The translations under genes were made by a program, and so were the position numbers. Below, piece by piece: positions 26,480-37,450 of a DNA stretch of 64,000 nt. Numbering within the stretch: the stretch's first letter is position 1; every line of letters starts with the position of its first letter. Under the pieces are notes generated by a model. It had not been told where the DNA came from. It made no database searches and worked only from the letters and a program-made list of their open reading frames with translations. The DNA comes from Ulota crispa (lineage: Eukaryota; Streptophyta; Bryopsida; Orthotrichales; Orthotrichaceae), in NCBI GenBank assembly GCA_963920765.1, contig OY987245.1:1380727-1444726 (forward strand), written 5' to 3'.

Positions 26480-27544
26480 TAACACTAGTAAAAAAATGGG
26501 AAAATACAACTATTGTAATTGACTACATTACAATTGTTTATGGCATGAATTCACTCATGTGCAACTAAAAGGGTTGCAGTTGTAATCTAGTCAAATACAG
26601 TTGCACAGCAGTGAAAGTGGACCAGTCACATTTTACCACAACTTTAGAACAACTGCGGCATTTCATCCATTGCCCCTCCAAAAAAATTGTGAGGACCTGC
26701 CCACTTTGCCTTTCTTTCTTCTTTGTTGGAAGAAATCTTTCTCACTAATCCCACTGTATTTATTAATACACATGTGATGCACAAATGGTTGGGTGCCACT
26801 TGTCATATTTTTAGAGCCTTTGGTCAATATTTAGCATATACATGAAATGAGAAATTGATATTCTATAATGCCACGTATCCCAAGCAATTGTGATACAATT
26901 GTATTTTAGTTGTAAATTAGTCGCTACGTAGTTGTTTACATAAATTTTCTAAAAACAAATCACCTATAAATATAATCACCTTTACATCAGTTGATCTTTA
27001 GTCGATATATAGTCAATCTATAGTCAAGTTTGGGACATATGTGACTCTTCACTCTCTTTTGGTACTACAATACAACTGCAATGTATAGTAGATAGACAGT
27101 AGTAGTTGCAATTTGGTTGTATCTAAGTTGACATTACAACTTGCATGCCAACCTTGCAGTTGTATTTTGGCACTATGCTCTCACCTAGTAGAGATAAAGT
27201 TGTATTTTAGTCGCACGTCAGTTACAACTCAGTTGTATTTTAGTTGCAATAGAGTTGTAAGCGAGTCACAAATACAACTCATTACAGTCATGATTGGGTT
27301 GTAGTGCAATTGCCACAAAGTTGTAATCTAGTTGCACAATAGTGACAAACAAGCTATACAGAAGTCACACACTAATGATTAAACAGTATATTGCAACAAG
27401 GATTCAGCTGTACATGATTAGGGTAAATACTAATACAATGGCCAATTGTACTATACTTGCACACAAGACTTCCCTATTGCTACATGATTATATCCTAGTA
27501 AGATTTAGGATAAAATAAAGAATGCATCTTCAAGCACCAATCTT

Positions 27545-28860
27545 CAAATGCTTCACCTCCCACAAAGTGCTAGTCTTCAGCACTTCTAAACGGCTATAAA
27601 TACCATATCTGAACATTAAAGATCAATGGCAAGCAACCTAACTTCAATGACACAAATCAGCACTTCTAAACTCCTTTAAATACCCTAAAATCAACACCAA
27701 AGCTCAATGGAAAGCAACTTACTTTCAATGATGAAAATCAACCCCTTCTAAACTCTTCTAAACACCCTAAAATCAACACCAAAACTCAATGCCAAGCAAC
27801 TTAACTTCAAAGAATAGAACCAACCCTTCTAAACTCATGTAAACACCATAAAATCAACACCAAAGCCCAATGGAAAGAAATGTACCTTCAATGATGCAAA
27901 TCCACCCCTTCTAAACTTTTCTACACCCTAAAATCAACACCAAAGCCCAATGTTTAGCAATTTAACTTCAATTATAAAAATCATCCCTTCTAAACTTCTC
28001 TAAACACCCTAATACCAGCACCAAAGCTCAATGCTAAACAAACTAACTTCAAGTATAAAAAACAACCCTTCTAAACTCCTCTAAACACTCTAAAAAATCA
28101 ACACCCAAACCTAATGGAAAGCAACTTACCTTCAATGATGCAAATCAGCCCCTTCTAAACTCCTCTAAAGACCTTAAAATCATCTCCAAAGCTCAATGGT
28201 TAGCAATTTAACTTCAACTATAAAAATCAGCCCTTCTAAACTCTCTTAGACACTGTAAAATCAACACCAAATTGCAAAAGGCATGCAACCTAGCTTCAAA
28301 TATAAAAATTGGCCCTTCTCACTAGAAGAAAAACAAGGATAAACAACTGCCCGACCAAGTCACAAAAACTGCACAACTACAAAATGAGCCCATTTTAGTT
28401 GTGCACTTGTTGTGACTTAGTTGGACAGTTGTTTATCCTTGATTTTCTTCTAGTGCCTAAACTCCTCTAAACACCCTAAAATCAATACCAAATCCAAAAG
28501 GCAAGCAACCTAGCTACAAATATAAAAATCATCCCTTCTAAACTCTTCTAAACACCCTAAAATCAATACCAAAGCTCAATGCTAAGCAACCTATCTTCAA
28601 TGATGCAAATCAGCCCCTTCTAAACCGTCATACACACCACAAGTGAACACCAAAGCTCAATGGCAAACAACTTACCTTCAATGATGCAAATCAGCCTTTT
28701 CTAAGCCTTCATACACACTACAAGTGAATACCAAAGCTCCATGGCAAACAATCTAAGTTCAATGATGCAAATCAGTCCCTTCTAAGTACTCATACACACC
28801 ACAAATAAACACCAAAGTTCAATACTAAACAACCAATGATGCAATTCAACCTCTCTTTAA
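27545..28860. repeat. 81-bp minisatellite inside the CACTA element
   Basis: About 14-15 units spaced 79-84 bp. The recurring order is CTTCTAAACTCCTCTAAAC, CCCTAAAATCAACACCAAAG, CTCAATGGCAAGCAACTTA and CTTCAATGATGCAAATCAGC. Unit starts seen at 27,583, 27,663, 27,745, 27,826, 27,908, 27,987, 28,068, 28,152 and 28,233. The array is interrupted once by the nested MITE and degenerates towards its right end. No open frame runs through it. Confidence 0.9.
28320..28455. mobile_element. 136-bp CACTA-type MITE nested in the minisatellite
   Basis: Starts CACTAGAAGAAAA and ends with its inverse (TTTTCTTCTAGTG). The two halves form a near-perfect hairpin over most of their length. It interrupts one 81-bp unit cleanly between CCCTTCT and AAACTCC; flanking triplets are TCT and CCT, a target duplication with one change. 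It must be younger than the amplification of that unit. Confidence 0.85.
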
Positions 28861-29289
28861 GGGTTTCCTAACACTAGAACTCCTGTGGACTAGGTGCAAA
28901 GTGAGATATGGAGTGCGCCGCCTTGAAGAAGTTAGGTTTAGGGCATTGATAACAACTTTAATACAACTACAAGCTAACTAAAAAACTACTAAATCATCTC
29001 TCAAGAACAACAGAAAAATGACTACGTCACTAAGATACAACTAACGCATGCCACTAGGATACAACTAACTCCGTCCAGCAATATTATAGCATTTATTGCT
29101 TAGGTATTGCAAGACGGCGACAAAAAAAGACTAAAATATTACTCAAAAACAACTGGAAAACAACTATGTGACTTAGATACAACTAATGCCATCTAGCACT
29201 ATGATATTTATTGCTTAGTTACTGCATGGTAGTGACAGCTGTGACATGAACTACATTAAAAAAATGTTTACAATTCCTTACTAAATTAT

Positions 29290-29732
29290 GTGGGGGTGTT
29301 GAAAGATGTTTTGAAGTTGGACTATGGTTATCTTAAAATATCAATGATTCTCCTTCAGTGTGAGTGGGTGAAGACAGATGACAGTAGAAGGAACACCACA
29401 TACCTTAGAGATGAGGCTGTTTTCTTATTTGTGAACTGTAGTCACAAAATGTCCAAGATGGAGCCATGGAGGAACCTCTCATTTTCTCAAACCAGACTAC
29501 ACATATCTTTTTATCTAATGTTCATGACAAACCAGGGTGGAAAGTTGTTTTGCAAAAACAACCATGTGCTAGGAAGGAAGTGTTGAATACCTTAGATGTT
29601 TTCATCACCACCACGATAGAACCAAGCGGATTGGTTGCACCTCAGCAATTTCCTAGGCAACCAAAAACACCCTCATTGGTGAACGCAATTGAATTATCAA
29701 CTGAAGATAATGTACTAGCATGGGCCAAGTAT
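29290..29732 (+). pseudogene. CACTA transposase remnant (DUF4216-like)
   Basis: Two overlapping plus-strand frames carry the order seen in the C-terminal domain of plant CACTA TNP2-type proteins: GVLKDVLKLDYG then ILLQCEWVK in frame one (from 29290), then GWKVVLQKQPCARKEV in frame two (from 29466). The homology passes from the first frame to the second around 29,460, so at least one frameshift has occurred. The N-terminal catalytic part is missing. Position inside the CACTA element agrees with the family call. Confidence 0.6.
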
Positions 29733-31325
29733 TAGTTTTATTGTTGAGAGTGTAAATCCATTTTTGAACATTCAGTACCAATGTAGTGGATTACAATTTT
29801 GAGGATGAATCTATACTTTCCAAAATTTTGAACCATAATTAGTTTCTTAACTCTTAAGTATCACCTTAGAATAATTTAAGGTATTAAACAAGCAATGTAT
29901 TACCCTCAGTTTCTGACACAATTGAAGGCAATCCAATAGCAGATGAATTTTTCCTTCAACAAAGACAATTGTTAGATAGGAATGTGACTAGAAAATGACT
30001 GACACTCACCCAAAACCACAACTTAAGGTCGACTAAGGTCAAATATGAGCAACTAATATTCAACTACAAAACAACTGCATTAATGCAACCCATTGACAAC
30101 ATGACTATGCAGGATAGTAGCAGCAGATCAAGGAATGTGCAAGAGTAAAAGAAATGAGGCAATTATTAGGGTCATAAAGAAATAAATTATGTGGAAAGAA
30201 AGAAATGTGGGAGTTATTTTGTAGTCGGTATGTAGTTGTACAATAGTCGCACCAAACCAACAAACAAGTGTAATACAACTGCGTTATCACTAGAAAATTT
30301 AACCATATTCTCACGGACAAATGTGGAGTAAATTCTAAACCCTACAGTACCCAAGGCTAGTCCAAGATCTTGGAAAACGTGCAAAACCATGGAAATTGAA
30401 TAATATATTGAAAAAAATGGTAGTCAATGGAGTTGTTTGCCAATTGACTTGCAGTAGTTGTAAAAGTCCAAGAACAACTAGCTTACAACTGCAATGTACC
30501 TGCAACTATAATTTGCATTCACACTAGCTCTCAAGCAAGAGTAATTGAACAAATTTAGCTACCCAAAGTAAAGAAATGGCAGACAAAAATGATCATGGAG
30601 CTAAAAATAAAGACCATACTTAGAACAACTGATACAGTTGCAATTGAGTTGTTTTGTAGTATTACTTTAGTTGTAAAAATCACTAGAGAACAATTGCGGG
30701 GATATGTAAGTGAATAGTGGAGCCCATATGAACGGTTAGCATCCATTACTAAATTGAAAGTTGATGATGATAAAAATTCTCTATCCTTAGCAGTTGTTTA
30801 CAAGGTTTTTGTAGCTGTGTGTGAAACTAGAGTACAACTTGCAATTGTTTAGAATTAAATTTTTACTGTTGAACGGATTTGAAAGTGCTTTTCTAGTTGT
30901 TATGCAGTTGTCCCACGACTAGTTGTTTTTTAGTGGGGTGATTGCAGTTGTATTTTCCTGTTTTTTTACTAGTGTAAGGATTAAATACCCTTGCCATTCC
31001 CTTCCAACATCTAAATGCTTTGAAAATTATAGTTCCATCATAACAAACTATAACCCTTGAGATCTCTTGAGGCATTACCCTCCTACCATTAGTAACACTA
31101 GATGAGGGTGAGGATTTGTCTCCTCAATGTAAACCACTTCACTTGAGTTTGAAACTTATCTTCCTAATTTTTGTTTCTCTGAATCTCCCACCTTGCTTCC
31201 TACTTGTCATGATCCATGGGGGCAACAAGATATTTGTAGGCAACTTTTTGCCATAATCTCACTTCATTTTGGAACTTCCAACCTAAAAAACAATAAGTGA
31301 AAAAATGGATGAGATTGCCAAATTT

Positions 31326-31465
31326 ACCAAATTTGGATGAAGTATATAAATATTAGTAAATTTGTGAATAAATGTGTGCACATGGGTGATTTTGCCCATT
31401 TTCACCTTACTTGCTTGCATTCTTAGATGTATGTTGCTCAAGATGTTGCTTGATCAATATGAAAA
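31326..31465 (+). repeat. Dispersed repeat B, copy 3
   Basis: Begins ACCAAATTTGGATGAAG and shares 'TTTTCACCTTACTTGCTTGCATTC' in shortened form with the other copies, ending near GTTGCTTGATCAATATG. It is followed 200 bp later by copy 4 in the same orientation. Confidence 0.55.
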
Positions 31466-31668
31466 CACAAAATAATTCTTGCATTGGGCCTTTCGAAAAC
31501 ACTGACTTTTATAAGTATAAACCGCACAGTCTCTACCAGAGTTTTTTTTCTAGGCAATTTTTTTTGCCTAGTCTTACCTCAAATTGACTCTACTAATCAT
31601 TGCACTAATAAACTCAAATGAAAAAATGAATGAACTTGTCAAATCCTCCTTGAACAAACACCTAATTT

Positions 31669-31830
31669 GCCAAATTTTGGATGAAAGTAGCTTATATTAG
31701 TAAATTTAAGTTATTGGATGAACATGCACACGTTCATTCTTATCAATTTTAGCCAATTTTTCCTTACCTCCATGCATTCTAGGGTGCCGGACTGCCGGTT
31801 GCTCTACCCTGACAATAACAAAAATAAATA
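31669..31830 (+). repeat. Dispersed repeat B, copy 4
   Basis: Begins GCCAAATTTTGGATGAAAG and contains GGATGAACATGCACACG and the CTTACCTCCATGCATTC block found in the other copies. It is closest in its first 60 bases to copy 1 at 12473. Confidence 0.55.
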
Positions 31831-33060
31831 AAAACAATCTTGGTCCCCACCCCTAAACAAAAGGCTGTGTGAAGATTGACAGATGATTTTTCAGTAGTGC
31901 CAACTGCCAAGCCTCGGATTCCTTGGACTCTAAAGACTGGACTTAAATTGTTGACTTTAGCTTCCTGTACATTAAATTACTATATAGTATCCCCTACAAG
32001 ACATAATTAAATTTCTCTCACACTAATGACTAATGTCCCACATCCCAACTCTATAAGTCCCCATTCATGACAAATATTTTCATATCACCTGTTGGTTATA
32101 TTTTGGTTGGGAAAAAGAAATATTTGATTATTATTTTTGCTAAAAGGATTATTAGTACTTGATTATCACATTCGGTTTTCAATTTTATGGGATGAATTTC
32201 TTGAAGCAAAGTCCCACTTTCTTATCCCCTAAACGTTTGAGTGTGCCGCTCCGACCAATACAATATAGGGTATTTTTCTTGTATTTGGAATGGATCCACA
32301 CTTCTACTATCGTTGAAACCAACAAAGAAGTTGAAGAATATATCAATGCAATTCTAATGAGCTACTTGAGATCCCAAATTAAAATTTCTTATTGGTAGCA
32401 AATGAAAATTATACGCCTACGTATATACTATGCCATATAGACGTTTAAGGGTTAATGCCAAATTTGTAAAAATGTTTACTGTGGATAAGACTTGAGGAAT
32501 TGGAAGATAGCATGAAGAGACCTTGGACAACTGCGCAATGGATTTGGGAGGATAGCCATGAAAGACGCCATCTCTTAAAATTTTACTAGTAAATTCATCT
32601 TCAAAAAGACAAACGTTGTGGTGGTGTCACCTCAATCACCCCCAACCAATTTTGGTTTTTCTAAAAGAAGAACGGTGTACAAAGCACCAAAAAAAGAACA
32701 TGGAATCACCTAATTGTTACATGTGACTCTATGGCACCTCAAATTATGTAAAACTTCTATGATAGATGAGAAACCCAATTTTGGGAGGTACAAGTGCCCG
32801 CCTATAAAATTCTCTATCTAAATAGAATTGCACCTCATCCCATCAACAAGGAGCATTCTAGAATTCTTCTCAAACTTAATTTGAATTTAGGAAGTTCAAA
32901 TTTGTATTTGAATTAAAGAACCCCACTTTAGCAGTGGAATCCTGAAAGAGTAATAAAAAATTTCAACTCCAAAAGAGGAACAGATTCTTACCTTATCAAT
33001 GTTGTAAATTAGTGAACCTATTTTACCTTGGCCCCAAAAACAAGGCGACAAAGTCTATAA

Positions 33061-33433
33061 GAGCATCTCCACCGGTCTGGGGTGTGAGGGCTAGCTAGAG
33101 CTAGTTCCTTGGGCCCGTGGAGGAGGATTTGCCCAAGCTTGAGACCCAATCCCCACCAATTGCCAAGTGATGCAAGAATTTTAACTGGCTGATCATCAAT
33201 TTTCTGGTTAGGTTCTTCTGACGACAAATCATGTTATGCCACCCAAACATGTTCCTCTCAATTGCACGGAATTCCGACGCGCCAAAGACTCGGAGCTTCC
33301 CGTTCGTGGACTTGTCCTTGGCAAGGCTAGGGAAGCAACACACCGGCCCAAGGCAACAGTGGAGGTCTGAGAAAGCAAAACATCCCAAACGCCTTGCCAT
33401 CCCATTGGCTTGAGCTAGCTGGTGGAGATGCTC
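33061..33433. mobile_element. PIF/Harbinger-type MITE, 373 bp
   Basis: Perfect 13-bp terminal inverted repeats GAGCATCTCCACC flanked by a TAA triplet on each side (33058-33060 and 33434-33436). A 3-bp TAA/TTA duplication and GAGCATCTCCA-type ends are familiar from Harbinger-like MITEs of plants. Subterminal inverted GCTAGCT words are also present. It is GC-richer than its surroundings, and overlapping frames on the minus strand (for example 33101-33496) are not genes. Ends look young. Confidence 0.75.
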
Positions 33434-33436
33434 TAA

Positions 33437-35102
33437 GTACATGGTGAGTTTTAGTGAAATCACATCAACATTGCTACATTGAGCAGAGTGTACCAAGCCT
33501 CTTTTAAAAATTGACTTAACCTTTAAACATCAAAGAAGACATATTTAATCCCTTGGATAACAAAGAAGTATTATGTAGTATGGAAAAAAAAAGATTTTCA
33601 TTTAATTTTTTAAAATTTGATCATAAATACATGATCCATCATGAAAGGCAAAAAACAATCTCATTAAATGCACTCATATTTTTGGTGACCCAAATTGTGT
33701 AAAGATTCTTAAACATGGTGTTAAGTACCTACCCTTCTTGCAATTTTCATGAGAGCAACATGCACTATTGACTTTTGCTCACTTTTGGAAATAACATTAG
33801 GGGATTTCAAATATGCCGTTCAACACCAAAATTGTTCATGTGAATAAGATTCGTGAAAAATCGTGGGCAAGTCACTATATGAACAAGCTATGTCAACTTC
33901 CCGGAGGTCAACATAGCATATTCACCGGTGAACAAAAACTTGTTCACAATCATTTGTTCATTATTTTTTTGAGATATATGAAACCCCTTATTATAATGAG
34001 TGGGCACTTACCACACCACTGTAGTGCTACTATAGAGGGGCAGTCAAAGTGACCAACCCAACGTTTAGGGGACTATCATCAATATCCCACCCAATGCTTG
34101 TAATGACTTTGATCTTCTACACCAAAAATACTACATTTTTCATAGTCAATTGATTTTTTAGTACAAGCACCAAATTGTGCTCTTGTAATTATATTACTAA
34201 TGAAATGAAGTTTCCCACAGAAGATAAACTATTTATAACTTACCTAGATTTGAGATTTCAAATGAACCGTACACCGACGACGACATTAGGTTCAATGATC
34301 GGGAATGGGGTATACCTACCTTAGCTGGTTATTGGCGGGAATGGGCTAGAATCTTGATTTAAAATCCGCTCACCAGTATGCCAGCCCACGGTACCTGAAC
34401 CGAGCCAATGGTCAGGGCGCTGCCGTCGTGTCACGTGGCAGTCCATCCCGGCACTTCTAGTTTGCGACCAATCAAATCCAGCCACCTAATTAACCCGGTC
34501 TCTCTCCGGGTCAGGCGCATGAAAAAACACGACAACCGTCCCGGCCGGCCCCTGTCCTTCACTACCACCGAGAAAGCTTCCCACTCTACCCCCCTTGCCT
34601 TCGTCTTCATTCCATCCTGCGCAGACCCTTTGATAAATTTTGCACTTTGCCGTGCAGATACTCGCTACAGTATTTCCACGCCGATTTCCTGGTGTTCTCT
34701 TGAACTCAGCGATCCCCATTTTAGCAGAATCCGCTCCCGACTTGGCCCTGTTCAGCAACCCGAACAGCACAAACCTGCTTGGCCGGCTTCTGCTGCTGGA
34801 TCGAAGCGCGAAGCTACAGCGGCCGCGAATGTCGGAGATTTAGTGTGTGAGTTAGGGTTTGGAGCTTCGTGGAGCTCGTCTGCGTTTGATACTGGTTTTC
34901 CGAAGAAAATTTGCGAAGTGAGTCGTGGATTGGAGGTCGGGCGAGAAGGTTGTTGACTGACTTAAGTACGCGGTTTTCTAGGGAGTCTTGCACATTTTCT
35001 GATTTCGGCGGGGATCAGGCTTTCACTCGCACTTGTCCGTGCGAAGTTGGCATAGTTGTAGAGAGCTCTTGAACTGCCTTTCTTGGTGAGAGGTCAGAAG
35101 CC
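33437..35102. other. Intergenic DNA and upstream/leader region of the 35.1-kb gene
   Basis: AT-rich until about 34,250, then GC-rich. The GC-rich part up to 35,102 is likely promoter and 5' UTR of the downstream gene (GAGTTAGGGTTTGG at about 34,848). A 182-codon frame at 34408-34956 is open but Ser/Pro/Arg-rich, overlapped by equally long frames, and unlike any family I know; I treat it as compositional. Confidence 0.4.
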
Positions 35103-35894
35103 ATGATGAGAGGGGGGCCGGGACCGTCCCAGGGTTATGGTCCTTCGCGAGGATATGATCCACGCGGATGGTATGGACAGCAGCGAGATCCGAGAGACCC
35201 TCGAGAGTACGAGCAGCGTCGTCCTCACGTGCCATCCCCGTGGATTCCCGCGACCATTCTGGGAGTGATCTTCCTCATCTTCGGGATGCCATACACGAGG
35301 TCAGTTACCACTCCCGATCCCTTGTTGGCATACCAGGCAGCAGCAGCCGCGGCCGCCGTGGCATCTCGACCAGGTTATAGCGCTTACAGCGGGTACAGCT
35401 TCCCGCTATCCCTGCTGTGGATCCCAGTGCTGGCCGTCATCGCGTTCCAGTTCTTTGGCGTCGGCAATTGGTACGACCCCGAGGGGGGCTATGGCCGATT
35501 CGGAATGCGAGGTGGAAGGGCTTACCCCGGTCGGCCAGGTGCTTATCCGAACATGGCTCCTGGTGCATACCCGAACATGGCTCCCGGTGCTTATCCCAAC
35601 ATGGCTCCTGGTGCGTACAGGAACAGAGAGCCGAGCCGCGGCTGGGGATCATGGTGGCCGTGGTCCACTCCCGCCTGGGATGCCGGCAGTCGATACAACA
35701 ATGTTAACCAACAGCGAGGGTTACTGTCCACGTTCATGGACTACGGTGGTCACTGGGTGCTAATCTTGGTCGGAATTGCGCTCTTCACGCTCGTTGGAGC
35801 CGATCCCTCTCTGCTTCCTTCTCCTCCTGCCGTGCTGCCCCTCCCTCCTCTCGCTCCGGAAACGCTGGGATTCCCGTGGTCGTTGTTTTTTTGA
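35103..35894 (+). CDS. Proline/glycine-rich membrane protein, unknown function
   Basis: Intronless 263-codon frame with strong coding character (high GC at third positions). The N-terminus is hydrophilic and Gly/Pro/Tyr/Arg-rich (residues 1-46). Three membrane-spanning stretches follow: about 48-63 (WIPATILGVIFLIFG), about 101-118 (FPLSLLWIPVLAVIAF) and about 218-235 (HWVLILVGIALFTLVG). Between the second and third lies a loop with three and a half copies of the octapeptide GAYPNMAP (24-bp tandem repeats, 35539-35625), then a Trp-rich segment (RGWGSWWPW). The C-terminus is Pro/Leu-rich. I do not recognise the family. An ATG immediately followed by a second ATG (MM) starts the frame; no better upstream start is in frame. 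Confidence 0.8.
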   Translation: MMRGGPGPSQGYGPSRGYDPRGWYGQQRDPRDPREYEQRRPHVPSPWIPATILGVIFLIFGMPYTRSVTTPDPLLAYQAAAAAAAVASRPGYSAYSGYSFPLSLLWIPVLAVIAFQFFGVGNWYDPEGGYGRFGMRGGRAYPGRPGAYPNMAPGAYPNMAPGAYPNMAPGAYRNREPSRGWGSWWPWSTPAWDAGSRYNNVNQQRGLLSTFMDYGGHWVLILVGIALFTLVGADPSLLPSPPAVLPLPPLAPETLGFPWSLFF

Positions 35895-37446
35895 GCTCAA
35901 GGTCGTCATTCGAGATCTGCCTGCGTGATCATAAGGAAAAAACACAGAAATTGGCGGACATAGTACTGGCAGGCAGTGACGCGCATGTGGACTTGGTGGA
36001 TGTCTCGGCATAGGCTTGTTCGCAGCTTAACACCGGTACTGGGGTTGTACGGTTAAGTATCGGACACCTTCTTCTACAAATACCGGTGGTATGGAGAAGC
36101 ATCGGATATATGTTTTTGAAGAGGGGCTGAGTTTGAGAAGGTTTTAGGGCTTGTGCTGACCCACTAGGGAAACATGGAGCCCAGGTAAGTGCAGGTTGTA
36201 GTAGAAGAGGTGATCTACTACTATGGAGTGGAGGCGATAATAAGGATTAGGTCATCATTTTTGTAGTAGGTTTAGTAGGTGCACCGACTCCAAGTCTTCA
36301 AGGTATAGCGATAAGTTATTGATTGTCGTCTAACCATTTTCATCAGCATTGTTCTATCCGGCCGTGTGTATATAAACAAAGCGGCTCCCTCCCGCTTGGC
36401 ATTCTTTTCACATCTCCTCCCGTCGTGGTTGGGTTTCAAACAGAGGATATGATCTGTGGGTATAAGAAACACGTTGTGTATGGATTTCGTATGCAGTTTC
36501 AATATGGAGGGTAGTTTGGAAGGCACATTGGAAAAACCCGTTCTTGGTCATACGTATTTGCCAAGTCATGCTCACAGCTCTTGCTGACAAGTTCCACCAA
36601 TTTGCTACGGATTGAGTCACTAACCTCTACCTCGCCGTGTGTTGTATTAACAATGTAACCGAAAACGTTGGCTGTAGCACTGGATCATGTTATGCAGAAA
36701 ACAATGTCATTTGCAAGATGTTTCAGTATCATATCGGTTGTGGCTGGTCGTCCAGTTCTAAGCTTGAATTTGCAGTTTCTCTTCTTTAGTAAGCTTATAT
36801 CATTTTCACGAACCGCATTATTAAGTACGTTTGCTTTGTCGTCAGGTTTCTCCAAGGAAAGGGCACTGATAAATGCCATAATTGTGGTCAATTCTGTCTC
36901 GGCAGTTGCTTCTCCTCGAGAGATTTCTTCAATGACCACATTATGTACTCCATGGTCCTACCGATATCCGTATTGACACAACGGTTGAATGGTTAGAGCA
37001 TCATCAATCCAAGACGGGTAATGTGGGCTGTAACTGCATTCCTCTTGGCGGAGGCCAGTTTCCTCTTGGCGGAGGCCAGTTGTGAGAATGAGGAACTTTT
37101 AGGGTTCCAATGCAATCATGGCAACCCATAATTAAGAGATAGCCCTGTCAAAACAGCCTCCCAGATGGCAAATTTGCTCATTTCCTAGTGCATTGGGACA
37201 TTTAGTGTGTTTGTTGCTTGAATGACATGTTGTTTGTAATAGCTCGGAACTTCTCGGTAATAACTTGCAAGTATTCACAAGTGTCTTCTTTGGTGCCTAA
37301 ATGTGCGATGGGAATTGCATTAGAGTTGGGAGGATTTGTCTAGTGATAAGGGTGGCAAATTTACTTGAACGGGGAGAGATGCAAGACCAACCAATTCCTT
37401 GTCCCAATCCTAGTGTATGTGTTGATGATGCTATTAGTTTGAGTCA
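35895..37446. other. 3' region and intergenic DNA
   Basis: Probable 3' UTR of the membrane-protein gene, then unassigned DNA. A recent direct duplication of about 20 bp (CCTCTTGGCGGAGGCCAGTT twice) lies at 37041-37081. One coding-like minus-strand frame is listed separately (36685-36939). Confidence 0.4.
36685..36972 (-). CDS. Unrecognised open reading frame, possible gene fragment
   Basis: A minus-strand open stretch of about 90 codons without a convincing ATG at its start. It reads DHGVHNVVIEEISRGEAT, then SLEKPDDKANVLNNAVREND, then KFKLRTGRPATTDMILKHLA, ending in TGA. Amino-acid composition is balanced, unlike most frames in the flanking DNA, whereas the opposite-strand frame is Ser/Leu-rich and probably its shadow. 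I see no domain I can name. It may be a relic of a gene or of a mobile element. Confidence 0.3.
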
Positions 37447-37450
37447 TTAA

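Larger units (their letters stand above)
26483..30974. mobile_element. CACTA (EnSpm) DNA transposon, 4.5 kb, defective
   Basis: The element starts CACTAGTAAAAAAATGGG and ends with its inverse. The inverted repeat extends about 29 bp with two mismatches, and a 3-bp target duplication TAA lies at 26480-26482 and 30975-30977, the CACTA signature. Subterminal regions on both sides are crowded with short direct and inverted copies of 'AGTTGTATTTTAGTTG', as expected for binding sites of the element's own protein. The interior holds an 81-bp tandem array (27545-28860), a nested MITE (28320-28455) and transposase-like remnants (29290-29732). No full transposase is present, so it is non-autonomous. 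Well matched ends suggest fairly recent movement, probably in trans. Confidence 0.88.
30978..33060. other. AT-rich intergenic DNA with two copies of repeat B
   Basis: No supportable gene. Contains dispersed repeat B copies at 31326-31465 and 31669-31830 and a solo 'TTTAAGGG' end abutting TTAA at 32452-32455. A 79-codon plus frame at 32159-32398 has no recognised features. Confidence 0.45.

Noticed and set aside
27545-28860. CRISPR-like array
   Set aside because: Units are contiguous 81-bp repeats without unique spacers, inside a CACTA element. This is a minisatellite.
34408-34956. A 182-codon plus-strand frame upstream of the membrane-protein gene
   Set aside because: Its composition (Ser/Pro/Arg-rich) follows the high GC of the region, other frames on both strands are equally open, and there is no recognisable motif. 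Most likely promoter and 5' UTR.
36985-37030. Possible tRNA-like D-arm (GGTTGAATGGTTAGAGCA)
   Set aside because: No matching T-arm box or acceptor stem at the right distance; I could not fold a cloverleaf.
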